Source: Mantamonas sphyraenae
Taxonomy: Eukaryota > CRuMs > Mantamonadidae
Length of the DNA stretch: 64,000 nt
Assembly (NCBI GenBank): GCA_026936335.1
Contig: JAPMXV010000004.1
Coordinates: forward strand, 62,001 to 126,000
Direction of reading: 5' to 3'
Made by a program: the position numbers and the translations under genes. The notes beneath the pieces are model-generated. The model was given only the letters and a program-made list of their open reading frames with translations. It was not told the origin of the DNA and did no database searches. Shown here in pieces: positions 1 through 11,052 of this stretch (positions are counted from its first letter, which is position 1; every line of letters begins with the position of its first letter).

Positions 1-259
1 TACCAACAAATCCGTGGACATTCTCATCGTCCAATGGCTTGGCCACCTCTGCTTTGATGCCTGCCACAATGGTTGTGTTGCCCACCTTGGCCAAGGCACT
101 GCCGTCGCTGGAGGAGACCACGCCTGTGCTGACCACCGAGTCTCGAAACTTGAGCAGGGCCCTACCGTCTGCACGCACCTCCTTCTCCACAAATGCCTTG
201 TGGTATGACTTGGGATGCACCTTGCGGAACACCTCCTCGGCATCTCGTTCCGACGACAT
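1..259 (-). CDS. EXOSC8: Exosome complex component RRP43 (EXOSC8), N-terminal part, cut by window edge
   Basis: The minus frame opens at the ATG at 257-259 and runs off the left edge without a stop, giving 86 residues. It matches the start of the RNase PH-fold exosome ring subunit RRP43: a short helix, then VRADGRALLKFRDSVV and DGSALAKVGNTTIVAGIKAE, the usual RNase PH N-terminal strand pattern. In eukaryotes this subunit is a catalytically dead ring member of the 3'-5' RNA exosome (family knowledge). The gene is head-to-head with the SMIM13-like gene, with 64 bp between the two ATGs. No intron is seen in the visible part. Confidence 0.88.
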   Translation of the reverse strand, partial: MSSERDAEEVFRKVHPKSYHKAFVEKEVRADGRALLKFRDSVVSTGVVSSSDGSALAKVGNTTIVAGIKAEVAKPLDDENVHGFVG

Positions 260-323
260 CGATGGGGGGGTGTGTGTCGTTGGCGTTGGTCGTGCACGCT
301 GTCCCACACAAGCCAATTGCCCC

Positions 324-805
324 ATGTCTGTGCAGGATGTGATGCAGCTGAGTCTGGCCTTGGTGGGCAGTGTCCTCCTGGTCGCTCTTTTGGGCTTCCT
401 GGGTGAGTTGACCCCACTCGGTGGACCCACCGACAGAGCACGCGGGGAAAGCCCTCTCTTGCGTCACGATGAACAGATCAAACACCCTGCGCACACACGT
501 ACACTCCCCACACATTCCTCACACCCTCACACGCATTTGTATGCACGCGCACATGCGACCGTGTCTCTCCACACATGATCGCATTCCACTGGCTGTGTTG
601 GGCCTCTGTGCCGCACTCTGTGTGTTTCCCCGTGGTCCATTCCTCCGGCCTACACACAGGATGGTATGTTCTCTGGAACCTGTACCTGTCCCAAATCGAC
701 CCACTGCGCGAACTCATTGGCCTCAAACCGCTCAAGAAGAAGATGTACAAAGACGAGGCGGATATGCACGAGCAAACGGGGGGCGGGAAGAAGAAAACCA
801 CTTGA
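324..805 (+). CDS. SMIM13: SMIM13-like small single-pass membrane protein
   Basis: Two exons, 324-402 and 660-805, joined in phase 1 across a 257-nt intron (gtgagt...acacag), give 74 residues. The N-terminus is a hydrophobic helix of about 22 residues. It is followed by GWYVLWNLYLSQIDPLRELI, which lines up with the GWYFVWHLFLSKFKFLRELV signature I recall for human SMIM13/UPF0766. The tail is lysine-rich and probably cytosolic. No function is established for the family. The second exon carries the recognisable motif, so the splice is well supported. It converges on SF3A2, with 34 bp between the stops. Confidence 0.82.
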
Positions 806-839
806 TTCCCACCATTCCATCATTGTTTGTGTGTGTGTG

Positions 840-2197
840 TCAATCCCGTTGAACACGGGGCAGCATGTGTTTTGCCGAAGAGGAGGCAGATGAGGAGGAG
901 GAGGAGGAGGAGGAGGAGGGGGCCATGGGATTGGCAAACGCGGTGAGTGCCTGTGCGCTGGCCTGCTCTCTGTCCTGTTGGCCTCCGAGCTGGCCATGAC
1001 TTGCCAGCTTGGGCTTCGTTGACCCACCCTGCTGTTTGTCACCCTTGTTGCGTACTTTGAAGTGCATGCGAAGGGTAAACACCTTTCGCTCCTTGTCCCA
1101 CGAGGTGTGGAACTTGCCCCGTGTCTTGTCCACCTCCATGTTGGGGATGCGGAATGCCACCGTTGTGTATGGCGGTCCTGCAAACAACAGGTACTGATAC
1201 TTGGGGTCGGGTCGGTCTACACGCTGTTCAAACGCACTCATGAAGCGGTGGCGCGGTTGGAAGCCACGGTTGATCTCGGGAAAGTCCACCTCGAAGATCA
1301 GCGACTTTTGTCCCGACGTCTTGTCCACCTGTTTGGTCACACGGTATCCTGGTGTGCCAATGGTGTGTACCTTTTCCCTGCGTGTGCGTTGGGCCACTCT
1401 GAAGGGTGTTGGTGTCGTTTTGTGGTGTCAGTCGCCCGCCCGTGTCTGGTTCTCTTCTCCTCCCCCTCTCACTCTCTCCCTGTGTGTGTTTCTGTGTGTG
1501 GTTGAATGGCCGCAACCATAAAACATACGGGGCTGCTTCTGTCTCTCGCTCCTTGGCTTCACGAAGAGCTGTGTGGGATCAATAGGAACAGGGTCAGCCT
1601 TCCGGGACGGCGTTGCACCGCACACACGTTGTACACCATCCCACCACCCTACCTCGTCGCTTCAGTCCCTCTTGATGCCTCCTTCCCTGTGTGTGTGCCA
1701 GATAGGAAGCCTCGTTTGTGTGCAGAGTGAGGCACAGCTTGCACTCGTAGCTTCCGTAGTTGTTGCGCATAAAATACGGGTCCTGTGGATGGGGATGTGC
1801 CCATGTAAGTCTCCATCCACGCTCTGTATGCTACACAGCTGCACATGCACCGGACACTGAGCATGGTCCATTCGTCTGGACCGCAACGGCGATGGTGTCA
1901 AGTCGCATGGGCGCGCTTTCCGTTGCTTTCCACGCGTCCCACAACCACCCACACTCCCTCACACCCAACCCATGGTCGCCCCGTGCATATGTACCACTCC
2001 ATGTACCCCAAACAGACGCATGTGCGGTGCGCATGTTGCTCCTGGCGTGGCGTACGTGCGTTCAAACTCACTTTCTGCAAGTCGATGGTTTCCATTGCCA
2101 GTTGCCGCAGCCTCTCCTTGCGTGCCACACCTTCGTTGGCCTCAGAAGCCGGCCCTCCGCCGCCAAACTTGATGCCGTGTTCGCGTGAACGGGACAT
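840..2197 (-). CDS. SF3A2: Splicing factor 3A subunit 2 (SF3A2/PRP11)
   Basis: Four exons read 2197-2072, 1782-1653, 1568-1529 and 1398-840 (284 residues). SF3A2 is a U2 snRNP protein of the SF3a complex. The N-terminal RKERLRQLAMETIDLQK is followed across intron 1 by a matrin-type C2H2 zinc finger (YECKLCLTLHTNEASYLAHT). After that come the PRP11 core motifs GYRVTKQVD, FEVDFPEI, PRHRFMSAFEQRV and a final GKFHTSWDKERKVFTLRMHF. All four junctions keep frame and restore family sequence. The C-terminus is short and serine-rich: the long proline-rich heptad tail of the animal protein is absent, as in yeast. Intron 1 is 289 nt. It is head-to-head with the PTEN gene. Confidence 0.93.
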
Positions 2198-2357
2198 GGC
2201 GGATGTGAGTGGCTTGTTTGCGGGGGCGCACTTGGGGGACGTCTGTTCCCAGCGCCCTCGAACGCACCCACTCCCTTCACCCATGCCATGGTGTGTGTAC
2301 CCATTCGACATCCATCGTGCACGGTTCCCCTCCACTGTTTGGGGGCACACGTGTCCG

Positions 2358-3689
2358 ATGAGCGCAGAGGGGGCCAACACAACAACCGCTGAAGCACCGC
2401 AAATGTCTTCGTGGTCGATTCCACATCCGCTGAAGGAGGTGACCTCGTATGGCAAGAACCGATACACCAAGGATGGGTTTGACCTGGACCTGACGTACAT
2501 CACGAGCGACATCATTGCCATGGCGGTGCCGTACGCAGGCTGGGAGGGCAAAGTGTTCCGCAACGACGCGGCGGAAGTGAAGCGGTTCCTGGACACGAAG
2601 CATGGCTCGCAGTGGCTGATCATCAACGTGTCTGAAATCGAATACGACACAGACCTGTTTGATGGCCGAGTGAAGTGGTTCCCATGGCCAGACCACCACG
2701 CACCCCCGTTCTCCAGGCTGCTGGAGATTGTCGACACCATGGATACACACCTGAAGGCCCAGGACGGCAACGTGGTGGCTGTGCATTGCAAAGCAGGCAA
2801 AGGACGCACCGGTGTGGTGATTGCCAGCTATCTGCTGCGCATGCACATGTATGCGTACGCCGACGAGGCCCTGGAGTTCTACAGAGATACACGCACGTGG
2901 GATGGCAATGGTGTCCAGTGGCCATCTCAAATCCGCTCTGTGGAATACTACCAACGGTACCTTGGAGCCAAGGATGGCATGGAGGTGCACAACCCTGCGC
3001 CTGTGCGTCTGGTGAGTCTGCAACTGGCTGGAGGCAGCACCAACGTGGGCGATGGCTACCAATGGCGCCCTTCCATGGCCATCTACAGTGCCGACCTGGA
3101 CACGATCTTGTTTGACAGCCACGGCCAGTTTACAGCGGTGCATCTGGACAAGACACACCTGCACAACTCGGTGTTTGGATCCATGGGCTCCACAGAGCCC
3201 GTGCAGTCGCAAGAGGCAACGAAGGCAGAGGGGAAGGAGGAGGAGAAGGAGAAGGAAGAGACGGAGGAGGAAGCTGAGGCAAGGAGACAGCGGGAGGCAT
3301 TGCAGGAGGAAGTTGAGGATTCGGTGGTGGACAACCTGGTGGATTCTGTGACGAGCTGGAACGCAGCACCGACGGATGGATTGCCCACCCAGTTTGATTG
3401 CTACCACAATGTGCTCATTGACTTTTCCATCCCCGACGGGGTGGAGTTGAAGCGGGACTTTTACGTGGTGATCTACCACACGCAGGATCACTGGTTTGGA
3501 CGGGAGGCCACGGTGCATGAGACCATGCGCTTCATGCTGCACCCTGCCTTTATTGATGTGACCAAACCCCTGCGTCTGGATCTGGCCGACTTGGATGGGC
3601 CACACAAGAACGCAGACGACGTGTTTCCGGAAGACTTTCATGTGCGGTTGTTTTTCGACCACGACCAGGAGGAGGCGGGCGACGAGTAG
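2358..3689 (+). CDS. PTEN: PTEN-family phosphoinositide 3-phosphatase
   Basis: Single exon, 443 residues from the ATG at 2358; a second in-frame ATG 15 codons later is also possible. The N-terminus has the PTEN-type segment KNRYTKDGFDLDLTYI, corresponding to the PIP2-binding motif region. The WPD loop (FPWPDHHAPP) precedes the P-loop HCKAGKGRTGV at about residues 143-153, with the catalytic Cys at about 144 and the two lysines typical of PTEN rather than of protein phosphatases. The C-terminal half is a C2-like domain ending in a conserved acidic tail. It is interrupted at about residues 290-325 by a Lys/Glu-rich charged insert that I infer is a disordered loop. The expected role is dephosphorylation of PIP3 at membranes. 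Confidence 0.93.
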   Translation: MSAEGANTTTAEAPQMSSWSIPHPLKEVTSYGKNRYTKDGFDLDLTYITSDIIAMAVPYAGWEGKVFRNDAAEVKRFLDTKHGSQWLIINVSEIEYDTDLFDGRVKWFPWPDHHAPPFSRLLEIVDTMDTHLKAQDGNVVAVHCKAGKGRTGVVIASYLLRMHMYAYADEALEFYRDTRTWDGNGVQWPSQIRSVEYYQRYLGAKDGMEVHNPAPVRLVSLQLAGGSTNVGDGYQWRPSMAIYSADLDTILFDSHGQFTAVHLDKTHLHNSVFGSMGSTEPVQSQEATKAEGKEEEKEKEETEEEAEARRQREALQEEVEDSVVDNLVDSVTSWNAAPTDGLPTQFDCYHNVLIDFSIPDGVELKRDFYVVIYHTQDHWFGREATVHETMRFMLHPAFIDVTKPLRLDLADLDGPHKNADDVFPEDFHVRLFFDHDQEEAGDE

Positions 3690-3804
3690 ACGCAGAAAGT
3701 GAGTGTGTGAGTGTGTGTGTGTGGGGGGGGGATGGGGTTCATGGACAATTGGAAGGATGGAGCGCAATCCCAAGCACACTTTCCCCAGCAAACCCACACT
3801 TGGC

Positions 3805-5879
3805 ATGATGATGATGAAGCTTCTCCTCGTCGTGAGCATTGCAGCGACAATGTGCTTTGTGGGCGTGCATGCGCAAACCGAAAACCCTGTGGTTGCTGAC
3901 CTGCCGGTGAACATCACGGTGGAGCAGTACAAGCCTCAGTATTGGTACATTGATATGCCTCCGCCTGCTACCAAGCACCGCTACGTGGCTGAGGTCAGCC
4001 TGACGTTCCGTGACGCTGTGCCCAAGGCCCAAATGATGCAGTTCTTCCTGGCTGCCAGTGCCGAACAGATCCCCACCACATCGGTGTTCACCATGGGGGG
4101 ACCGCAGGCGCTCATCACCAAAGAGATGCCCAGCGGCCTGGGCAACGTGCTGACCATTCGTGGCGCAGAGCTGACAGGCACCCTGCACATCATGGTGGCA
4201 CAGAACTTCACCTCTGGCGTGGTGTGCACCATGGCTGTGGCCTTCCGAGGTAGGATAACGTGATGGGGCATGGGGCAGTGTCCTGGGCCGGGTCGGGTCC
4301 TGCCCGTGCATTTTCCCCTCTTGCGAAGCTCACGCGAACTGCGGCGGCCTCACACGCAACGTGCGCACGAAATACACACTGACACACACACACTGCGGAT
4401 GCATCTTGCAGACGACATTGAGTTGGACTATGACAGCGACAATCTGATCAACATCACACCGGACGACGTGGACTTTTTCCACACCGAGGTGACCAAGGAC
4501 CAGGTTGCGTCGAACCAGACGATCCTCTTTCTGGAGATCTTGGCTCAAGGCTCAGATGCCCCGTACCTGGCCTTTCTGGGACGCCTGAGTAGGTTGAGAG
4601 AGAGAGAGAGAGGGAGGGGGGAGCATTGGCCACAGTGGACGCTGACACACAGATATGGCACGCCCACCCACTCGCCACAGACGCGCTTCCGGATCTGGAA
4701 CATTACGACGTGGGCATCACGTACCAGCAGGTGCAGCCGGGAGGCATCAACGGCAACCTGACCAAGATGGACGGATACATTGCAGTGCCGAGTGACAAGC
4801 TGCAGGCAGGCACATGGTACTTTATGGTGTACCAGACGTTTGGGGGCGCTTCGTCGTACAACATCAAGATGTCTGTGCCAAGCTACCACGAACTGCGTCT
4901 GGATGGACAGGCGCTGTCGGACAAGGTGGCACCGTCGTTCTTCAACACATACCACGTGACGATTCCGGACAACATTGACCGCAGCAAGCACCTGTTGTAC
5001 CTGAAGGTGGTTGCAGAGGGACAGGATGGCACACGCACACAGATCCTTGTGAACCATGACCAGATGGCCACGCGAGCCCTGTATGACTTTGCCAGTGACA
5101 AGGACTACAGCACGTATGTGTTGGAGACCCTGACGGAGGCCATCCTGCCTGTGGAGCTGAACACGTTCAACACCACCTCGTGGTACTTTGTGGTGTTGTC
5201 CACCATGGAGTACCGTGATGCGTCGCAACCCAAGTTCTCGTACACGGTGACGGCCCAGCTGGATCGCATTGACGAGCTCAGCAAGGCCAAGCCGGCGGCA
5301 CCGGTCATGACCATCAACCAGGACTTTTACGAGTTTATGTACACGGACGAGTTGCTGGCCATGCCCACGGGCACCAAGGTGCCTGTGGCACTGACGATTA
5401 GTGCGGATCCTGTGGATGCCACCGACAGCATTGCCATCTATGCGGACGAAACCAAGTGGCCGAACCGTCTCGAGAAGCAGTTCAACGGGTCGGTGACGGA
5501 GAAGAACACAAAGGTGTTGTGCACAGAGTACGACGCTGGCATTCGTGTGTTCTTTGCTCTGCGCAACTCGTACACGGGTAAGCCCAGCGTGGACGTCAAC
5601 GCAGAGCTGAGCTTCCCGTCCTCGTGTGCCACCCCGACACCCAACCCCAACAACGGCAACGACTCCAACAACGGCAAGAAGGACGACAAGAAGACACCCA
5701 CCTCGGGTCCCCTGCCCGAGTGGGCCTCTGTTCTCCTGGCCATTGTGGGTGCAGGTGCAGGTTTGGCTGGCGCTGGCTTCCTCTGGACTCGCTATCGCCA
5801 GCGTGGCTTCCGTGACCGTGCCACACCCTCGGACCCCACCGGTCTGGGCTACCGTGGTTTGCAGGACGAATCCATCTAA
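3805..5879 (+). CDS. Orphan type I membrane glycoprotein
   Basis: Three exons, 3805-4249, 4412-4588 and 4681-5879, give 606 residues. An alternative acceptor for exon 3 (after the cag at 4633-4635) would lengthen it slightly. The N-terminus is a signal peptide (four Met, Lys, then a hydrophobic run ending VGVHA). A long extracellular beta-rich part with many NxS/T sites appears to contain several related modules: the pattern WY(F/I)(M/V)V recurs near genomic 3945, 4815 and 5180. An Asn/Lys/Pro/Thr stalk then leads to one transmembrane helix and a short basic tail. I do not recognise the family. A pre-peptidase/bacterial C-terminal-like repeat fold is one possibility, from the WYF-V-Y strand pattern only. 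Confidence 0.78.
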
Positions 5880-5992
5880 ACAGTGGAGGAGGAGGGATGA
5901 GACGGGAGGGTGTGAGGGAGCGTGTGTGTGTGTGTGTGCGCATGGACAGGCAAGCCTTTCCGTAGCAGCCGAGAGCCACACGAGAAGACGAA

Positions 5993-8342
5993 ATGGAAGC
6001 CGTGGTGTTTGTGGCCACCGCCGTGTTTACGGGTGCCCTCATGCACCGCTACTGTGATTGGAAACGCATCCCGTGGTATGTGAGCCTGACAACGTATGTC
6101 GGGTGGTACATCTCGCTGGCGGTGGTGCCTTTGATTATGCTGGATTTCAACCAAGTATGTGCCATGGGAACGGGGTTGGTGGTGGTTGGGAGGGTGGAGT
6201 GGGGGTGGGGACGCACACGTGGAGGTGGAAGACTGATACGTGTTGTTGGGTGTCGGTTGCAGACTATGTACAGACGCTGTGTGGCAGCAGGCGGGAAAGA
6301 CTGCCCCGACGCACCGATGATTGACAACGCAGGGATGGTGGGACTGTGGAATGCCGTGTACTGGACCACGTTTTCATTCACATGGTGGGTTGTGTGTGTG
6401 ACAGGGTGCACAGGGAGGGCGGGAGAGGCGCGGGGAAGTGGCGGTGGGAGAAGAAATGGCGGGGAGGGGAAGGGACGAGGCAACAGCGAGGCTGACACGA
6501 CTGGTTGGATGGGGTTGGATGCGATGTGCGTGTGTGTGTGCATGCATGTGTACGCGTGGCGGATGGATGGATGGTTGGATGTACATGCAGGGTGGTGATC
6601 CCGTTGCAACAGTCGTATGCGTACGCAGGCGAGTTTCGGGTGGTGGACAAGATGAAGCGAGCGCTGAAGGAGAATGCAGTGTTCTACGGCATTGCAGGGG
6701 CCATCTGCATGGCAGCAGCCATCTGGATTGCAGTGGCCAACAATCTGACAGGGTGAGTGACGAGGGGGTGAGGGGGAGTGATGGTGGGAGTGTGGATGGA
6801 GATATCTAACCCCGTCCAACTGCACACCATGCACCACACTGTGCACAGAGCCAAGTTTGGTGGATTCATCATTGCAGCATCCAATGCATGGGCTCTGTTT
6901 GTGTTGATTTCCATGCTGGGTTACGGTCTGGTGGAGGTGCCAAGGAAGCTGTGGCGGTTGGCCAACGCTGACCTGATGCTCAAGTACTACCAGTTCCGAG
7001 CAATGTCTGTGCACGAACACCTGGAGAATGCCCAGTTGGCTCTGCACGATGTGCTTGTGGATGTGCGACAACACAGCGAGAGCATCGACTTTCACGACCC
7101 GTTGCGTGAGGCCATGGACGAGATTGTGGACAAGTGTCCAGAGAAGCTGCAGTCGGAGACGCTGGAGCCAGCTCGGCCTCTTCCACGGTCAGACATCAAC
7201 GAGAACAGTCTGGCATCGTTGCACAGGCGTGTGATGATTGCAGTGACCACGGAACGTGCAGCACAGCAGTGAGTTGTGTGTGTGTGCGTGTGCAGGTGTG
7301 GTGGCATGTGTGGCACGGAGAGGGTGATAGACACTGACCACCCTCCTTCTCCTCCCCTCCCCCCCTCTCTCCCTATCGTAGCATGTGGGAGTACACTCTG
7401 GACCACGTGTGGGAGCTGGAGGACATCATCACCAATCGGGATCACACAGACCACGTGTACGTGCGCAGCTTCAAGGACAGCACATTGGACTCGAATGCAG
7501 GCAGCAAACTGCGTTGGTATTGGTTGATTCTGATCCGTCCGCGTTTGTATCAGGCCCTGTGCATCGTGTTTGGTGTTCTCTCTCTGATTTCTGTGTGGAG
7601 TGAGTGTTTCATGGCCGTGGAGGCTGTGGATCTGTCTGTGTGGTCCCAGATTCTGCATGCCCCACATGTGTCCGGTCCGTCCTTGCAGTTTCTGGTTCTG
7701 TTGGCTCTCGGTTATCTGGCCCTCTGCTGCTTCTACAGCCTGTTCCGCTTGCGCCTGTTTTCGTACTATCAGCTGCTGCCGAAGCAGCAATCGGACGCCA
7801 ACTCGCTGCTGTTTGCTGCTGCGTATCTGTGCCGTCTCACAGTGTCGCTGGGGTACAACTTTCTCAACATGATCCACGAGGCGTCGGGTCCCGAGCCCCA
7901 GATGGCGTTCAGCGAGGTGATGGGCACGATGAATGTGATCCCGTTCTTTGGCGCCGAGTTCAACGTGTACTTTCCCATCTTTGTGGCTCTGCTGTGTGTG
8001 GCGACGACGTTCAACCTGTTTACCAAGTGCGCGAGCGCATTGCACATCAACACCTTCCGCTTCGAGGAGGACTACGACCACCAGGAGATCGAACAAGGCC
8101 AGCGTCTGATTGATCGCGAACGGTTGCGACTTTTGCGCCAGTTTGAGCAGAAGCGCAAGTCGGATGCCATCCTGAACACAAACAAGTATCGGGATGATCC
8201 GGGCCAGGGTGTGGAGACTGGGAGCGGGTCCAGTAGCAGGGCGCCCGCGCCGCAGATGGATGAGGAGGCGGATGAGTCGAGCCCGTTTGACTTTCCCAAG
8301 CCCAACTTTGTGGATGACGACCGCCGGCGGTTGCTGAGGTGA
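5993..8342 (+). CDS. LMBRD2: LMBR1 domain-containing protein 2 homolog
   Basis: Five exons, 5993-6154, 6263-6384, 6591-6752, 6849-7268 and 7382-8342, give 608 residues. This is a multi-pass membrane protein of the LMBR1-like family. Matches to LMBRD2 include the N-terminal LMHRYCDWK turn, LQQSYAYAGEF after TM3, NAWALFVLISMLGYGLVEVP, the central loop with HDPLREAMDEIVDKCPEK, and the C-terminal helices with WSECF, LFRLRLFSYYQLLPKQQSDA and LFAAAYLCRLT. All junctions preserve frame and restore family sequence. The cytosolic tail is charged. In animals LMBRD2 has been linked to GPCR signalling; the role here is unknown. Confidence 0.92.
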
Positions 8343-8616
8343 AATGAAAGTGGAAATTTTGATTGACGAGAGAATATGGGTGAACACGGGGATGGTGTGT
8401 TTTGGATGTGAATCAAAATTTATGGGGATTTGGACTGTGTACCATGTGTGAGAGGTGGTGGTGCGTGTGGGTGTGTAGGTGTGTCATGGCAAGGGTAGAG
8501 ATGATGTGAGGTGAGTGTTGGAGATGAAGGGGAAGAGGGCGGGGCTGTGGGCGGTCGTGGAGGTTGGGTCAAGGGTGCGGTGGAGTTGCCACACAAATTC
8601 AACGCAAAAAGCAGCA

Positions 8617-9334
8617 ATGGGTCGGCAAGAGACTGCGAGGGTTGGGGCACGGGTGTTCTGTGGTCTGTGTGGTGTGGCTGTGGTGACCATGGGCGTGGTG
8701 GGATTCTCAGAGGCGGTGCAAGGGTTTCCGGTGGCAAACGCGGCGGGCAAGACGGCGCTGGTGAAGCTGGGCTTGCTGTGCACGTATTTGATGTGAGTGT
8801 GGCTGCAGGAGGGATGTGGGCACGTGGGAGGAGGGAAACACTGACATTGTTGTGTGTGGACGTGTGTGTGCAAAGCCTGTTTGGGCTGCTGATTATCCTT
8901 GCGGAGCTGCGAGGGCCAAAGTTGGTGCTGAACCAGTTCAACTTTCTGCAGAGCGCCGTGGGCCGAGGCGTGTTTTACATCTTGTGAGTGTGTGTGTGGG
9001 AGGGAGATTGGGCAGGGAAGAGACCGGGGACGTGGAAAGGGGAGATGCAATGTTCTTGGCTGGGGCTGAGAAGGGGGGGGAAAGGAAGCTGACGCCGAGG
9101 GAACACAGTGTCGGATCCACGCTGGTGATCTTTGACCCAGCGCAGATATTCCCGATTGTGACGGGCAGCTGTTGTCTGGCAGGCGGAGTGATGAGCCTGG
9201 TGACATTGTGCATCTGTGATTCGGACGACGATGAGACGCAGGAGGCAGGATACAGCAAGTTTAGCGGTGGTGGCGAGGCGCGGTTGTCCACGGGTACGAG
9301 TGGGAACCCACTTGCAGCTGGATCGTCTGTGTGA
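8617..9334 (+). CDS. COPI-associated four-helix membrane protein (PF08507-like)
   Basis: Three exons, 8617-8792, 8876-8983 and 9109-9334, give 169 residues. It has four hydrophobic helices. LLIILAELRGPKLVLNQFNF and SAVGRGVFYIFVGSTL match the pattern I remember for COPI-associated proteins (gl-ilaElr...fl-GRG-fYif-G). The tail is acidic, Gly/Ser-rich and probably cytosolic. The start at 8617 was chosen for its GCAGCAATGG context and because the upstream frame (to 8524) has no hydrophobic or family-like content. The expected location is Golgi/COPI vesicles. The TGA at 9332-9334 overlaps an in-frame ATG of the next reading frame. Confidence 0.75.
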
Positions 9335-9354
9335 TGGGATTGAGCAAGGAGGGA

Positions 9355-10329
9355 ATGAGTAGTGAATACACGGGGAAGAGTATTTCGATAGTGGTGATGA
9401 TGATGATGCGCAGGAGAGAGCAACTGGAACAGGGGGTGATGAGCAGTGTGTTTGACGAGGACTTTGTGGATGCAGAACGGGCATTGGTGAGTGAGGACTT
9501 TGAGGAGTTGCCTGTGGAAGCCACGTGGATCTTTGGGTATGGATCGCTTGTGTGGCGACCAGACTTTGCCCACGTGGAACGTCGCACGGGCTTTGTGCGT
9601 GGTTGGAAGCGACTGTTCTTCCAGGGGAGCACCGATCATCGAGGGGTGCCCGGGGCCCCGGGTCGTGTGGTGACCCTTGTGCCTGAAGAGGCATTGGAGG
9701 AGGTGTACCTGAAGCCAGCACAGGCATGGCAGGCGGAAAGAGAGGGCAAATCGGAGGGTGGTGTCACCACCGAGGAGGACGAGGACCTGATGGCACGCGC
9801 CGGCATAGCACAGGAGTTGGAAGAGGATTTGGAGGAGGAAAAGGTCACATGGGGGGTGGCCTATCTGCTGCCAAGCGGACGGGTGGGGGAGATTCTGGAG
9901 TATCTGGACGAGAGGGAGAAGGGAGGGTACACACGGAGTGTGGTGACATTCCACAGTGAGGGCCATGAGCCATGCAAGGCCCTGTTGTACACAGGCACAG
10001 TGGACAATCGCAACTTTCTGGGGTATGCCTCGCCGGTGGCCTTGGCAGAACAGATCTACGGCAGTGTGGGTCCCAGTGGACACAATGTGGAGTACCTGAA
10101 GGGACTGGCTGACTGGGTGGACGCCTCTGGGGCCAGGGACCATCATGTGACCAATCTCATGCGCATGGTGACTGTGTTGTGCGAGGAGAATGGCGTGGAT
10201 ATGGCTGCACTCATCGAGGAACACATCCCTGAGCATCGGAGGATGGGAATGGGTTTGGAGGATGGGAGTGGAGGGGAGGATGGAGAGGATGGGAAGGATG
10301 GGAAGGATGGGGAGGATGGGGAGACGTAG
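9355..10329 (+). CDS. ChaC-type gamma-glutamylcyclotransferase
   Basis: Single exon, 324 residues from the ATG at 9355. In-frame ATGs also lie at 9334 and downstream at 9403-9412 and 9439. The catalytic domain begins with WIFGYGSLVWRPDF, the GYGSL substrate-binding loop. It continues through GWKRLFFQGSTDHRGVPGAPGRVVTL to EYLDEREKGGY, whose Glu in the RE-x-x-GY motif is the expected catalytic acid/base. ChaC proteins cleave glutathione to 5-oxoproline and Cys-Gly. A charged insert at about residues 130-165 and a repetitive Gly/Glu/Asp/Lys tail are additions to the usual ~220-residue domain. Only 20 nt separate this ATG from the upstream stop. Confidence 0.92.
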   Translation: MSSEYTGKSISIVVMMMMRRREQLEQGVMSSVFDEDFVDAERALVSEDFEELPVEATWIFGYGSLVWRPDFAHVERRTGFVRGWKRLFFQGSTDHRGVPGAPGRVVTLVPEEALEEVYLKPAQAWQAEREGKSEGGVTTEEDEDLMARAGIAQELEEDLEEEKVTWGVAYLLPSGRVGEILEYLDEREKGGYTRSVVTFHSEGHEPCKALLYTGTVDNRNFLGYASPVALAEQIYGSVGPSGHNVEYLKGLADWVDASGARDHHVTNLMRMVTVLCEENGVDMAALIEEHIPEHRRMGMGLEDGSGGEDGEDGKDGKDGEDGET

Positions 10330-10362
10330 CGCGCTGAACGCCGCAGTACAACTTTGCTGGAG

Positions 10363-10981
10363 ATGAGCACCAACCACTCACTGCGTGTGACAAGGACGTA
10401 CCGTCGTGCTCTCAAGGCAGCTCAGTCGTGGACGATCAACCACGATCTGTTCCTGGAGATGGGGCGGGATATCCGAAGCCAATTCCGCGCCGGCGCACTG
10501 GAGACGGATCCGTACAAGGTGGAAAAGCTCCTGTCCGGTGCAGAGGCCAAGGTGGAGGAGATGGCGCATCCGGATCCGTACATTTGTAGGTGGAGGGTGT
10601 GTGGTGTGGGGGGCGGGGGACGCCGGGGGGAGGAGGAGGAGGAGGGAGAGTGAGAGAGGAGGAGGAGCGGAGCGGGAGGGGAAATGCGAGGCAACGAGGA
10701 AAGGGCAGGCCCCAGTGCACAGGAACGGGTGTTGAGTGATGGGCAGGGGGGCATGCTGGGACCGTGTTATAGCAGCGTGTGAATAGGGGAAGGGATGGAC
10801 ATGGTGACTGACACAGAAGGGGACATGGGATGTGTGTGGGCAACCAACGGACGGGTTGATGCGCGGGAACGGACCGTGCGGCGTATGTGTGTGTGTGTGT
10901 GTGTGTGCAGACCCAACCAACCCGGGTGGATCCAAGTATCAGCGCAACACACCGACCCCGACGATCATCAACCTGGATTGA
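10363..10981 (+). CDS. NDUFB9: NADH dehydrogenase subunit NDUFB9 (LYR family), shortened
   Basis: Two exons, 10363-10585 and 10911-10981, flank a 325-nt intron that ends in a (TG)n-cag acceptor, giving 97 residues. The N-terminal helix has the LYR-like RVTRTYRRALKAAQSW, and the two helices that follow fit the Complex1_LYR fold. HPDPYIYPTNPGGSKYQRN across the splice junction matches the HPQPYIFPDSPGGTSYERY block of animal NDUFB9. Animal proteins continue for about 80 more residues; here the frame stops 10 residues after this block. The expected role is an accessory subunit of respiratory complex I in mitochondria. The intron contains nothing gene-like. Confidence 0.85.
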
Positions 10982-11052
10982 GCGAGATGTGAGAGGGAGA
11001 GAGTGTTGGCACAGGGATTTCCATTGAAATGGCACTTTGACAGCAGATGCAA

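Noticed and set aside
2277..3932. 551-codon minus-strand open frame
   Set aside because: Antisense shadow of the PTEN-family gene; no domain-like sequence.
9334..9357. Translational coupling of COPI-associated protein and ChaC through the overlapping TGA/ATG
   Set aside because: The overlap exists, but eukaryotic ribosomes rarely reinitiate this way. The downstream ATG at 9355 or later is a simpler start, so only the short spacing is reported.
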